Positions 24,335-34,448 of a stretch of DNA of 64,000 nucleotides are shown one piece after another. Every line of letters begins with the position of its first letter. Position 1 is the stretch's first letter. Source of the stretch: JAKPUX01 sp964436305 (GTDB lineage Bacteria; Zhuqueibacterota; Zhuqueibacteria; Residuimicrobiales; Residuimicrobiaceae); assembly GCA_964436305.1 (NCBI GenBank), contig CAYTCI010000010.1, positions 1-64,000 on the forward strand. The letters are read 5' to 3'. The translations under genes were made by a program, and so were the position numbers. Under the pieces are notes generated by a model, which saw only the letters and a list, made by a program, of their open reading frames with translations, ran no database searches and was not told the DNA's origin.

Positions 24335-27300
24335 TTACCGGAGCAAGGCGATGCGGACCGTTTGCGAGAAGGGACCGGCGACGATCCGGCACAAGTAGAC
24401 ACCGGTGGCCAGCTCCCTTCCCTCCAGAGATACCTGGTGAACCCCTGCGGCCATCCTCTGATGCAGGAGGGTGGTGATCTTTTGCCCGCCGATGTTGTAG
24501 AGTTCAAGCAGCACCACCTCTTCCTGTGGCAGAGCGAATTGAATGGTGGTCGTGCTGTTGAAGGGATTGGGATAGTTCTGGCTCAGGCTGAAATTCCGGG
24601 GGAGAGGCATGGCGGGCGCCGCACCGACGGCGCTGGGCATTGTCACCGCGGATTGATAGGTTGTGTCGATCTTGCCATCGCCGTTCTGATCCACCTTCAT
24701 GCTGATTTGCTTGAGAAATGGCCTGATTTCGCAGTACGCCCTGGTCGCTGGCGTGAACCGAACGCTATCAAACGCGAGCATGGCCCGGGCCGCGCCATTG
24801 ATGATTTCGTAGGTATGGAAATCAAAGAGCCCTATGGTATCCTGCGCAGTGATCTCAAAGCGATAGGAACCGCCATACGGCAAGAGGAAGATCTTTTTCG
24901 CTTGTGGATCGGCCAAATTGACCGGCACGTAATGGCTTCCGGGGATCTCCTCCTCATAAAGATTCCCCGAAACCGGACCGGTATGGCGGTTTTCGTTATC
25001 ATACACGTGGACAACCACTGGGCAGGCGACAATCGTTTGCCAGGTATCGTCACAGGCATAATTATAGTGGCCGGGTACACCATACCCCGAAGGATCGCTG
25101 GAATCCTGCAGGATCATATCGAGGATTCTCATGACCTTATCGTCTGAGGCCATCCCCGAGTGTTCGCTGTCCTCACAATAGAAGGTTTGAATCGGCTGGA
25201 AGGTAGTGCCGATAAGGGACTCCGCGCTTTTGAGCGGCACGGTTCCATCACCATCCATGTTATAGAGCGGATCGCAGTCCAGGAAAAGCCCCATAAGGGA
25301 CTGCAGCTCGATGTGCCCGATGGTCGGTGTGCCATAGCCGACTATATTGAATACCTTGATTTTGCCAAAAGGCACGGTTTTTAGGTCATTTTGAATGGCG
25401 GTGCTCAAGTCCAGCAAACCATCATTGTAGAGGGGATTGCCCAGGTATTTCAACTCCTTGAAGTAGTGGATGGCATCCGCATAGGCGAGGGGCTGCCCTA
25501 TAGTCGGTTGCAGCGGAACGGCGCTCTCCCTGATCAGGGAGTAGTTGTAAATGCCCGCATTGGCGCCGCCATTGCTGATCGAAGGATCGAAAAATTGCAC
25601 GCTCGGGAAGAGTTGATAAACTGAAGGCATGTTCCGGGTGATTCTTTTGATCGTGGTGTTGTTCAGAATCAGTTCCTTTCCCCACCCTAGCCCCATTTCG
25701 CCGGTCAACATGGTGTAATAGATTTTCGGTGCGCCGAGATGCGGCGTGCCGATAAAGATGACCTTGTTGATCCGGTCCGGATTGAAATCCTTGATGCAGC
25801 TTTTCGCAACCAGGCCTCCCATGCTGTGGGCAACCAGGATGACCTGGCTGCTCCTGGTCCACTGCAGGATCTGATCGATGGCTGCGGAGAGCTGTTCCCC
25901 ATTCCATGCGATGCTTCTGCGCCAATCATAGGAGTAGCAAAAGAGGTTGGTGGTACTCGCTGGGGTGAGATTGGCTGTTGTATCCATCACATAGCTCTGC
26001 TGTTTGAAATGCTGGAAAAAGCCGTTGTAGGTGCTCAGGGGCAGCCTTTGCAGGCACTTTTCCAGACTATTCTGGTTGTCTCCACGCAGGGGGGCCGCCT
26101 TGATTTGGTCGGAAGGATCAAATGGCAGTTCGCCGGTTTCATTCAACTGCAAGGGCAGCAAAAAGTCCTGATCCGGGATTTTTCTGATCAAAAGTTGCGG
26201 GAGTTCAAAGAGGATCTGGTTTGTGTTGATCCAGATTTGTTCACCGAAGGGCACCGGAAAGAGATCAGACAAGAGGCCGTCGCCATTCCGGTCATTATAC
26301 AAGGGCGAACCCATGATGCCGGGGATGAAGACGATCGGGATCTTCACCTTCCTGATTTTCACCGGCAAGGAGGCATTCTGGCCGGCATACTGGGTGCTGA
26401 GAGTAAAATTCTTGTCCATATCCACTGCGGTGGTGACGAGATGCCCGTTTCCCGACAACTCCGCAAAGTTGGAATTCTCAGTCCATGTCGCCAGGGCCGT
26501 GACATCTTTTGTGCTTCCATCGCTGAAGGTGGCATAGCAGAAATAGTCGGCGCTGGAATTGGCTCTGACCTCTGCCGGCCCCGTGATGGCGATCCCTATC
26601 AGGGTGGGAGCCGTTCCGGTGGTAAATTTGTGCCACTCGCTCCAGTCTGTCGAACGGTCCTTGCCAGAGGCGCGCAGGCGCCAGTAGTAGGTTTTGTTGA
26701 GTTCAAGTGTGTTGACACGATAGGTCGTATCGGTCAGGCCAAAATCGTAGGCGATCACTTTGGAGGAGCTCTTGGCGGTGCTCAGGTTGAAATCATACCA
26801 CAGGGCACCGGTAATTTTCCGCCATTTGAAAAGGGTGGGATTAACCGCAACATAGCGCTCCGAATCCGCTGGCGCGACAATCTGAATCGGAGTGAAGGGA
26901 TCAAAGTCGAAGCTGAAGAGTACCAGAAAATTGGTACGGGCGCCGGCAGCGCCGGTGGCCAGGTTGCCTCCCAGGGTATGCGTACCGGGCAGAAGGGACT
27001 TTTTCCACAGGCCCATGGAGGTGATCGAACCATCCAGCTCATTGATGTCGATCATTTTGCTCAAACGGATGAAATCGCTGGCAAGCCAGTCCGGAGGCGT
27101 TCCGGCCCGCAGATCATAGGCGATATAAATGGCCGCGGGTTCCGTCAGCTCAAAGGTAATATAATTCGATGACGAGCGGTTTTTGTCCCAATTGGCCGTC
27201 TTGATATAGAGATTATAACGCAGGGCAGCCGGAACAGCGCCCAGCATATAATCCCGGTCCGCATAACATTGATCTCCCATGCCCAGATAGGCCAGGGCAT

Positions 27301-29744
27301 ACTGATCGGGAGCAATCACCTTGACCGGAGGTTCGGCCATGGTGGTGAAGTTGTACACTTGGGACCACTCGCTCGTGCTTTGGCTGTTTTTGGCCTGAAC
27401 CCGCCAGTAGTATTTGCTTGAATAATCCAGGTCGTCTACATAAACCCTGGTTTCGCTGATCGTGCTATGGAACTCGGGTGAACTGAAATCGGATGCATCA
27501 TCCAGCTCGACCCGGTATGCCGTGGCGCCCGTACTGGCCTCCCAGGAGAGCCAGACCTCGATGCCCATCCCCACCTTGCCAGCGACCGGGTCCAGCAGCA
27601 AGGGCTGCCAGCTTCCGCCCCCCGAGGTGGAAATATAATGAGGTTGATCAAAGGTCCCGTGTGATGAGGATACCCCCAGATCATCCCAGGCCTTGATGAA
27701 ATAGTCGACGCCGCCCACCGTGACATATTCTGCAGGGATCGTGCATTGGTAGGTGTTGCCTGAAATCAGGGAGAATCGGCTGCTCTGATAGGTCAGCTGG
27801 CCGGTCCGTTTATAATTGAGAAAAACAGAGGCCAGCCGGTTGGTGCCATCCCTGGCCTCTGTGGTGACAGAAAGGGGCATTCCACGCGCCGCCCGTGCAA
27901 TCGGCGTATGCGTGATTTCGGGCGCGACGTTGGGCAAAATGGCGATCTGGAAGGGAGAGTCGATCGGGTTCACCGCCGGTGCGGAGACCGTGGTGATGCC
28001 ATCGGAGGCGGTCAGGTAGTAATCAACACCCGGAGAATTCACCACGCTGGTGGGAATCTGTCCGCGCCACAGGGTGCTGGTGACCTGATTCAAGGGAGTG
28101 GAGAGATAGCCCCCGGTCCCGGTGGTCCGGTAATAAAGCAGCACGGCGGAGACGTAGGGTGCAAAAAGATCGATCGCTTCGATTTCGATGGTCAGGCTGG
28201 AACCGGCAGCCCAGGCTTGCTGCTCAAGGGCTATGGTCGCTGCCGAGCGGATGATGCGCGGCACAGCACCCGGGATGTAACTGCCATAAACCGAAACTTG
28301 CTCGCCATTCCAGGCGATGCGGATCTCCACCCGTCTCTCGACGCCATCCGCCACGGGATTGCTGGAGCGGTACTGGACCACATAATTATTGGAGACTTGC
28401 GAGGAAATATATTGCAGGATGGTGTTGAAATTGGCATGGATGTCAAAAATGGCGCCATGGGTGGCCGCGGTCACAGCAGTAAAATAGGAATTCAACTCGG
28501 CAAGAGTGAGGACAAAAAGGGTGATCGATTTCGAGCTGCAGGCACTGAGGACATCATTAACCGTTGAGGTGCCTTGATTGGGATGTTCGTCGGTGATCAC
28601 GATAAAAACCTTCTGCGCTCCCGGCCTGAAATTGAAGGCGCTGCTGGATTGGACCACGGCGTCATAGCCGGGCTCCCTTGAACCGTCGACGACATTGTAG
28701 GACCAGAGTGTATTCTTGAAATAGGCCGCGTCCTGTGTGAGCTGTCCGCTGTTGACGAAAACCGGATTCCCGCCGCCGGCGTACATGCCGAAACGGCACA
28801 GACCGAGGGCATAGTTAACGCCTGATGCAGAGAGGTTATCGACAAATTGCAGCACATTGTTGCGCACGGCCGCCTGGTCATCCCCCATACTGCCGCTGTT
28901 GTCCATCAGGAAAACGATATCGGTCAGCCGGCTGCCACTGCCGAATTGGGGTGGTGTGACCTGAAAGTAGTCGGTTTGCAGGAGGCCGTTCTCGAATACG
29001 GAAAAGTTATTCTGGCTGAGGACGGTGGAACCGGCGTTGACGGCCACATTGGAATAGATGAAGGGAAATCCCTGGGCGTTCAGGCTGACCAGAGAGGCGG
29101 AGAGTTGTTGAATATCCTGTAATCCGAAGCCGAGCGATGCAATCTGCCAGCCTGAGAATTCCTCGGAGGCATCGCTGTGGAGNNNNNNNNNNGTGGAGTC
29201 GCACGGCGGGGCGGATGGTCTGTCCGGCGAACTGACTGATATCCACCTCGGTGGTGCGCCAGCTGCTTTTGCCGGAGCGTCCGTGGACAATCACCCAGGA
29301 GGCGCCGTCATCAACGGAGATCTCGATATATCCCTGATCATAGCGGCTTTCAATCTCGTATTGTTCCTCGATCGTCAGCACCAGCCTCTGGCCGCGGGGT
29401 TCAATACTCGGCAGTCGTACCGCCGGGCCAACGCTCCGGCTGTCCATCCCCGCTGAATAGCGCGCTCCCGGAGTCGAGACCAGCACCGGTGCTGCAGCTG
29501 TTCCCTGCGATGGGCGCAGCACCTGCCAGGCGCCTGACAAGTTCCAGTCCACCGGCGAGGTGTCGAAGCGGCAGTAGTACAGCGCCTGGTGCTGCAGCGG
29601 CTCGCTATTCGCTGCAGCTGCTGGGGATGGCGCTGGTGCGAGCAAAAGTTGTCCCTTGGGGAAACTCGGTTCATCCTTCTCCCGGCTCCAGCTCAGAGCG
29701 AAAAGCAGGATAAGGGTGCAAACGGTGACATGGTATTTATTCAT
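24335..29744 (-). CDS. Giant secreted VWA / Fn3-like / lipase-domain protein with sorting domain
   Basis: About 1,797 residues once the 10-N run at 29183-29192 is resolved (see that entry). Order of parts: signal peptide 1-~20; a beta-rich module to ~200 (GYIEISVDDGASWVIVHG); a von Willebrand A domain ~265-430 with MIDAS motif DNSGS near 274; several Ig/Fn3-like modules, clearest near 713-795 and 956-1040 (YYWRVQAKNS, YYWRLRASGK); a bacterial Ig-like module ~1046-1125; an alpha/beta hydrolase ~1130-1560 with nucleophile elbow VAHSMGGLVAK (Ser near 1301) and a likely catalytic His in EDSEHSGMAS; and a sorting domain ~1710-1797 (NYPNPFNSTTTIQF, ATGVYLCRI). The hydrolase resembles the LCAT/PGAP1-like lipases or acyltransferases. 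A surface protein that binds via VWA/MIDAS and hydrolyses or transfers acyl groups is inferred; the domain calls are directly visible. Confidence 0.85.
29183..29192. other. 10-N scaffold gap, probably spurious
   Basis: The six bases to the left (29177-29182) and right (29193-29198) are identical (GTGGAG). Merging them gives Arg-Leu-His-Ser-Asp-Ala in one frame, with exactly 184 codons before and 1,616 codons after the gap. Confidence 0.8.
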
Positions 29745-30066
29745 GGTATCCCTCCACTGGACAGATACAACACTCTCTGTGGCTGATGGACGGGATCCGG
29801 CGGGGCATCAGGCGGGCACCTGAGGAACATCAGGGTCGCGAGGCGAGGAGCGGATTTCGGTTCAGGTGGTATGAGCGCGAAGGCGGGCGACCGCGGCCTG
29901 TTGGGATCCCATGCCGCGGCTATTCGGACAAAATACCCACCCCCTGGCTGCGGAAACAAAAAAGCACAAAACCGTACGCCGATTACAATCCGGATTGTGC
30001 TTTACTCTTCTGCAATTCAATCCCATTCCCCTAGACAGAATTAGCTGCAGCAAGTATATGTAGTGT

Positions 30067-30095
30067 AGTATAGCCAGTTTGGGCGAATAATGCAA
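30067..30095 (-). promoter_or_regulatory. Near-consensus sigma-70 promoter for the giant secreted protein
   Basis: Minus-strand TTGCAT (30095-30090), 17-bp spacer, TATACT (30072-30067), again in a GGC-TATACT context. Confidence 0.65.
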
Positions 30096-30199
30096 GAAGA
30101 ATATTCCCTTATGGCTCCTTGTGAAGTTTCGGGAGCGCCGGCAGCCGCCGGATTCGCGAACCGTTGTGCTTCGGCCGGCCAGGGCCTGCGAAAACCTGT

Positions 30200-30227
30200 T
30201 TGTTTTCACTTGCAGGATCGCTAAATT
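30200..30227 (+). promoter_or_regulatory. Putative promoter for the NlpC/P60-like gene
   Basis: TTGTTT (30200-30205), 16-bp spacer, TAAATT (30222-30227), about 80 bases before the start codon. Confidence 0.4.
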
Positions 30228-30315
30228 GCCGCTGTTGTCAGATGGGGTCTTGCCCCCTCCATGTCGGCGAGGTGCAGGCAGGAAGGCGGGCACAAAACGA
30301 GGCCATCGGGAGGTA

Positions 30316-31185
30316 ATGATGTCGTCACGAAATCTGCTGATTCTGACCCTGCTCCTGGCGCTCGGCTGCGCCGCAGCCCAGCCGGCCGGCCAGCCCTGCC
30401 GGGATGATGGCAGCCGCCTGGTGCTGCAGGCCGCCGATCTCGATCTCGGCAGCCATCATACCCGCCATCGTGTGGTCTTTGGCAAGTACAGCAATGGCCT
30501 CAATCTGGCGGTGCTCTCCGCAATCGATGAGGTCCAGTCGCACGCCATGGATGGCGGCGGCTATTTCGTCGGCAAGGATTCGATCCCGACCGAATCGCCG
30601 GTCTGCTACAACCTGGCCCTCTTCGGCCGGCCGCTGATCCAGGCGCCGCGGCCGCGCTCCTACTGCAGCGGCGCGACCTATACTGCCTTCATCGAGGCCC
30701 TCAACCTGCTGCTGCCGCAGGGCGGGGCGCAGCTCTCCGAGGCGCGATACGAGGCCCTGCGCATGCAGGAGCCCGACGGCGGGCGGCGTGAGGATGGCAT
30801 CAAGGCCTGGGGGTGGTGGAACGCCGACGGTTTTGGCACGCACTTTTCCCTGGTGCAGTATCTGGGCATGGGCGAACCGATCGATCCGGCGCGCCTGCGC
30901 CCCGGCGATTTCGTCAATGTCTCATGGAAATCAGGCCTAGGCCATTCGGTCATTTTTCTCGGCTGGGCGGAACAGGGCACGCACAGGGAGATGCTCTATT
31001 GGTCCAGCCAGCGCGCTACCAACGGTTATGGCGATCAGCGCGTACCGCTGGACCGCATCCGCGCGGTCAAGGCTGTGCGCCTGACCCGGCCGGATAACCT
31101 GTTCCGCTTCGATCCTGGCGCACCGGTGGTGACCACGATCCCCGGTGATACCCTGTTCTGGCCCTCGCCGGTGAATCCAGGTTGA
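30316..31185 (+). CDS. Exported NlpC/P60-like cysteine peptidase/amidase-fold protein
   Basis: A 289-residue exported protein. ATG 30316 (or the adjacent ATG 30319) follows GGGAGG; the frame is open upstream but without an initiation signal. The signal peptide LLILTLLLALGCAAAQ has a Cys that may be lipidated, though the lipobox is imperfect. RSYCSGATYTAFIEAL resembles the NlpC/P60 catalytic Cys helix, and LGHSVIFLGW the catalytic His strand, as in papain-like cell-wall or amide hydrolases. PGDFVNVSW before the His is also typical of this fold. Peptidoglycan peptide or another amide could be the substrate. It is divergent from the giant VWA-lipase gene. Confidence 0.65.
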   Translation: MMSSRNLLILTLLLALGCAAAQPAGQPCRDDGSRLVLQAADLDLGSHHTRHRVVFGKYSNGLNLAVLSAIDEVQSHAMDGGGYFVGKDSIPTESPVCYNLALFGRPLIQAPRPRSYCSGATYTAFIEALNLLLPQGGAQLSEARYEALRMQEPDGGRREDGIKAWGWWNADGFGTHFSLVQYLGMGEPIDPARLRPGDFVNVSWKSGLGHSVIFLGWAEQGTHREMLYWSSQRATNGYGDQRVPLDRIRAVKAVRLTRPDNLFRFDPGAPVVTTIPGDTLFWPSPVNPG

Positions 31186-31223
31186 GGCGCAGCGGCAGGG
31201 CCTGCACCCGCCCGTGAATTCTC

Positions 31224-31252
31224 TTGATTTTACGTCGATGATTGACTAATTT
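31224..31252 (+). promoter_or_regulatory. Sigma-70-type promoter for the cellobiose phosphorylase gene
   Basis: TTGATT (31224-31229), 17-bp spacer, TAATTT (31247-31252): the same hexamers and spacing as at 14054. Confidence 0.65.
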
Positions 31253-31311
31253 GCCGGCACGAACCCCCGTGCCTGACCAAAACGTGATCACCCTCCCAAC
31301 CTGGAGCCTCC

Positions 31312-33759
31312 ATGAAATACGGTTATTTTGATGACGTCCAGCGCGAATATGTCATCACCCGGCCGGATACCCCCCTGCCCTGGATCAACTACCTGGGCTG
31401 CGAGGCCTATTTCGGCATCATCTCCAACACCGCCGGTGGCTACTCCTTTTACCGCGATGCCCGCCTGCGCCGCCTGACCCGCTATCGCTACAACAACGTC
31501 CCCTTCGATTTCGGCGGCCGGCTGATCTATCTTCGCGACAACGAGAACGGCACCTTCTGGTCGCCCTCCTGGCAGCCCACCCGCCAGGAGGTGGAGGCGT
31601 ATCGCTGCCGCCATGGCCTCGGCTACAGCATCATCGGCTCCACCCATGCCGGCATCAAGGCCGAAACCCTCTTCTTCGTCCCGCTCGGAGAGAACCTCGA
31701 GATCTGGCAGGTCGAGGTGACCAACCAGCGCGAAACCCCGGCCGCCCTCTCCCTCTTTTCGGCCATCGAGTTCTGTCTATGGGACGCGCAGGATGATGCG
31801 ACCAATTTTCAGCGTAATTTCAGCACCGGCCAGGTCGAGATCGAGGAGGGGGTCATCTATCACAAGACCGAATACCGTGAGCGGCGCGACCATTTCGCCT
31901 TTTTCGCCTGCTCGCCCAAACCCGCCGGCTTTGACACCCAGCGCGAAACCTTCCTCGGCCGCTATCGCAGCTGGGACAATCCCGCCGCCGTCGCCCGCGG
32001 ACGTTCCTTCAACTCCGTCGCCCATGGCTGGGCCCCGATCGGCTCCCATCATGTCAAACTGAATCTCAAACCGGGCGCCAAGCGGGTGGTGACCATCCTC
32101 CTCGGCTATCATGAAAATCCGGTCGACCGGAAATTCGATCCCGCCGGCTCCCAGACCATCAACAAGCGCACGGTCAAGCCGGTCATTGCCAAATATCTCA
32201 AGCCCGGCGAGGTCGCCAGGGCCTTTGATGCCTTGCGCAAATACTGGGACGGCATCCTCGGCCTCTACCAGGTACAGACCCCGAACCAGCACACCAACCG
32301 CATGGTCAACATCTGGAATGCCTATCAGTGCATGGCCACCTTCAATATGTCGCGTTCGGCCTCATTCTACGAATCGGGCATCGGCCGCGGCCTCGGCTTT
32401 CGCGATTCGAACCAGGACCTGCTCGGCTTTGTTCATATGGTGCCCGAACGTGCCCGCGAGCGGGTACTCGATCTCGCCGCCACCCAGCTGCCGAGCGGCG
32501 GGGCTTATCACCAGTACCAGCCCCTGACCAAGCGCGGCAACGATGACATCGGTGGCAATTTCAACGACGATCCCCTCTGGCTGATCCTCGGCACCTGCGC
32601 CTACGTCAAGGAGACCGGCGACTGGACGATCCTGGACGAAAAGGTCCCCTACGACAACGCACCCGGCAGCGAGACCCCGCTCCATGAACACCTGCAGCGC
32701 AGCCTGACCTACACCCTCGAGCGCATCGGCCCGCATGGTCTGCCCCTGATCGGCCGCGCCGACTGGAACGACTGTCTCAATCTCAACTGTTTTTCCGACA
32801 CCCCGGGCCAATCCTTCCAGACCACCACCAACAAGGAGGGCAAGGTAGCCGAGTCGGTCTTCATCGCCGGGCTCTTCGTCCTGGCGGCCAACGAGCTGGC
32901 CGAACTGGCGGAGCAGCGCGGCAAGGCCAGGGAGGCGGAGAGCTACCGCAAGGCGGCCGTTTTGATGGAGGCCGTGGTGAAAAAGCACGGCTGGGATGGC
33001 AGCTGGTTCGTCCGCGCCTATGACGATTTCGGGCACAAGGTGGGATCGAAGGAGTGCAAGGAGGGCAAGATCTTCATCGAGCCGCAGGGATTCTGCGTGA
33101 TGGCCGGGATCGGCGTTGAGGAGGGGCTGGCGCAGAAGGCCTTGGATTCGACCCACAAGCTGCTGGGTACCGAGCACGGGATCATGCTGCAGCAGCCGGC
33201 CTACTCGAGGTATTACCTCGAGCTGGGCGAGATCTCCTCCTATCCGCCGGGCTACAAGGAGAACGCCGGCATCTTTTGCCACAACAATCCCTGGATCATG
33301 ATCGCCGAGACGGTGATCGGCCGCGGTGATCAGGCCTTTGCAGACTATATCCGCATCAATCCCTCGGCGCGCGAAAAGCTGGCTGACATGCACCGCTGCG
33401 AGCCGTATGTCTATGCCCAGATGATCGCCGGCAAGGACGCCCCCACGCATGGCGAGGCCAAGAACTCCTGGCTCACCGGCACGGCGGCATGGAATTACGT
33501 CGCAATCACCCAGCACATCCTCGGTATCCGCCCGGGCTATGATGGTTTGCGGGTGGCGCCGGTGATGCCGGAATCCTGGAAGGGATTCCGGGTGAGCCGG
33601 TTTTTTCAGGGCGTGCGCTACGCGATCGAGGTACAACGCACCGGCCCGGGCAACCGGGTTCGGCTGACTGTTGATGGCCAGGAGGTAGCCGGCGAAGTGG
33701 TACCCCGGCCGGCCGCCGGGGTCAAGGTGGTGCAGGTTGTCGCGCGGGTGGGGGAATAG
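31312..33759 (+). CDS. Cellobiose phosphorylase (glycoside hydrolase family 94)
   Basis: An 815-residue cytosolic enzyme without a signal peptide, the usual length for cellobiose phosphorylases. The N-terminal beta-sandwich begins MKYGYFDDVQREYVITRPDT. The alpha/alpha barrel carries GRADWNDCLNLNCFS (Asp484-Asp487), the motif that holds the general acid in the family. Later come YKENAGIFCHNNPWIMIAE and MHRCEPYVYAQMIAG, and the C-terminal IRPGYDGLRVAPVMPESWKG. It splits cellobiose with phosphate into glucose 1-phosphate and glucose, saving ATP. Chitobiose and laminaribiose phosphorylases are close relatives, so specificity is likely but not proven. It is a single-gene unit with its own promoter and would process products of the GH9 enzyme after uptake. 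Confidence 0.93.
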   Translation: MKYGYFDDVQREYVITRPDTPLPWINYLGCEAYFGIISNTAGGYSFYRDARLRRLTRYRYNNVPFDFGGRLIYLRDNENGTFWSPSWQPTRQEVEAYRCRHGLGYSIIGSTHAGIKAETLFFVPLGENLEIWQVEVTNQRETPAALSLFSAIEFCLWDAQDDATNFQRNFSTGQVEIEEGVIYHKTEYRERRDHFAFFACSPKPAGFDTQRETFLGRYRSWDNPAAVARGRSFNSVAHGWAPIGSHHVKLNLKPGAKRVVTILLGYHENPVDRKFDPAGSQTINKRTVKPVIAKYLKPGEVARAFDALRKYWDGILGLYQVQTPNQHTNRMVNIWNAYQCMATFNMSRSASFYESGIGRGLGFRDSNQDLLGFVHMVPERARERVLDLAATQLPSGGAYHQYQPLTKRGNDDIGGNFNDDPLWLILGTCAYVKETGDWTILDEKVPYDNAPGSETPLHEHLQRSLTYTLERIGPHGLPLIGRADWNDCLNLNCFSDTPGQSFQTTTNKEGKVAESVFIAGLFVLAANELAELAEQRGKAREAESYRKAAVLMEAVVKKHGWDGSWFVRAYDDFGHKVGSKECKEGKIFIEPQGFCVMAGIGVEEGLAQKALDSTHKLLGTEHGIMLQQPAYSRYYLELGEISSYPPGYKENAGIFCHNNPWIMIAETVIGRGDQAFADYIRINPSAREKLADMHRCEPYVYAQMIAGKDAPTHGEAKNSWLTGTAAWNYVAITQHILGIRPGYDGLRVAPVMPESWKGFRVSRFFQGVRYAIEVQRTGPGNRVRLTVDGQEVAGEVVPRPAAGVKVVQVVARVGE

Positions 33760-33768
33760 AGGGGGCGA

Positions 33769-34134
33769 TCAATCCGGATCGCGATGGACCGTCGCGGGTG
33801 AGAAGGCGGGTAGACAGACGGCCAGGTACTCGGCGCCCTCCGGTCCGGGGGTGCTGTAGCGCACCCACTCTCCGGCCGGGGCGATGATCGTCTCTCCCGC
33901 TCCGGCCTTGATGACGCCTTCCCGGGTTTCGGCCACTACCTCGCCGGCCAGGACCAGGGTGTACTCGGTGAATTCCGGCCGCTGCCCGGGTTCTGCCCAG
34001 CCGCTCGCGGACTTCATCCGGGCGATGCTCACCGCTGCGGTGCCGGTATTGATACGGCCGATGAACTCCTCGATGGTTTTCGGCTTGCTCCCGGCCGCCT
34101 CGATCAGAGAGGGCCTTGTGATCAGTTTGGCCAT
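33769..34134 (-). CDS. Small cupin-domain protein
   Basis: A 121-residue cytosolic single-domain cupin (core about residues 45-110: YTLVLAGEVVAETREGVIKAG and GETIIAPAGEWVRYSTPGPEGAEY). The usual metal-binding histidines are largely absent: the first motif has no His and the second has Trp-Val-Arg in place, so it is probably not a classical metallo-cupin. It starts nine bases after the stop of a 42-residue membrane protein and is surely co-transcribed with it. Function unknown. Confidence 0.75.
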   Translation of the reverse strand: MAKLITRPSLIEAAGSKPKTIEEFIGRINTGTAAVSIARMKSASGWAEPGQRPEFTEYTLVLAGEVVAETREGVIKAGAGETIIAPAGEWVRYSTPGPEGAEYLAVCLPAFSPATVHRDPD

Positions 34135-34143
34135 CCGGCGCTC

Positions 34144-34272
34144 CTACCTGAAAATATCAAAGTGACTCAACAGCCACCAGAGAATGATAAAGATCACCAC
34201 GGTGGAAAAACATCCCCGCCCCATCTTCTTGGCGCCCCAGCCTGCAGCAAGTGTCCGCAACAGTTTGCTCAT
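34144..34272 (-). CDS. Small single-span membrane protein (42 aa)
   Basis: A 42-codon frame on the minus strand, starting MSKLLRTLAAGWGAKKMG and continuing into the hydrophobic segment FSTVVIFIILWWLLSHF before a short tail. AGGAGGT (34284-34278) lies six bases before the ATG, one of the best ribosome binding sites in the window. The N-terminus is basic and the span is about 17 residues, predicting a cytosolic N-terminus. It directly precedes the cupin gene. I do not recognise a named family; the strong initiation signal and protein-like composition support a real gene. Confidence 0.7.
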   Translation of the reverse strand: MSKLLRTLAAGWGAKKMGRGCFSTVVIFIILWWLLSHFDIFR

Positions 34273-34416
34273 CGTTGACCTCCTGTATCAGGGTTGACTG
34301 CTTTTATCCTCCAACGAATCCCCGGGTCATTCTATTCCACTCAGCGCTCCTCCTGCACTTTTACATTTTTTGACATCTTTGGACATGCCGGTGACAACAA
34401 AGTCGGCGCAGTTTTG

Positions 34417-34422
34417 TATAAT
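34417..34422 (+). promoter_or_regulatory. Consensus -10 box for the tandem GH2-like protein
   Basis: A perfect TATAAT 27 bases before the start codon, but without a convincing -35 box at 16-18 bp; an activator might be needed. Confidence 0.35.
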
Positions 34423-34448
34423 AGAGTAGAACAGGAAGGAGATGTCCG

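Larger units (their letters stand above)
29745..30315. other. Divergent intergenic region (571 bp) with long 5' leader
   Basis: No gene was found. It holds a minus-strand promoter at 30067-30095, so the giant secreted protein would have a leader of about 310 bases, and a weaker plus-strand promoter at 30200-30227. ACAATCCGGATTGT (29985-29998) is a perfect 14-bp palindrome within the leader, suitable as an operator or a short hairpin. The stretch around 29990-30110 is AT-richer than its surroundings. Confidence 0.5.
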
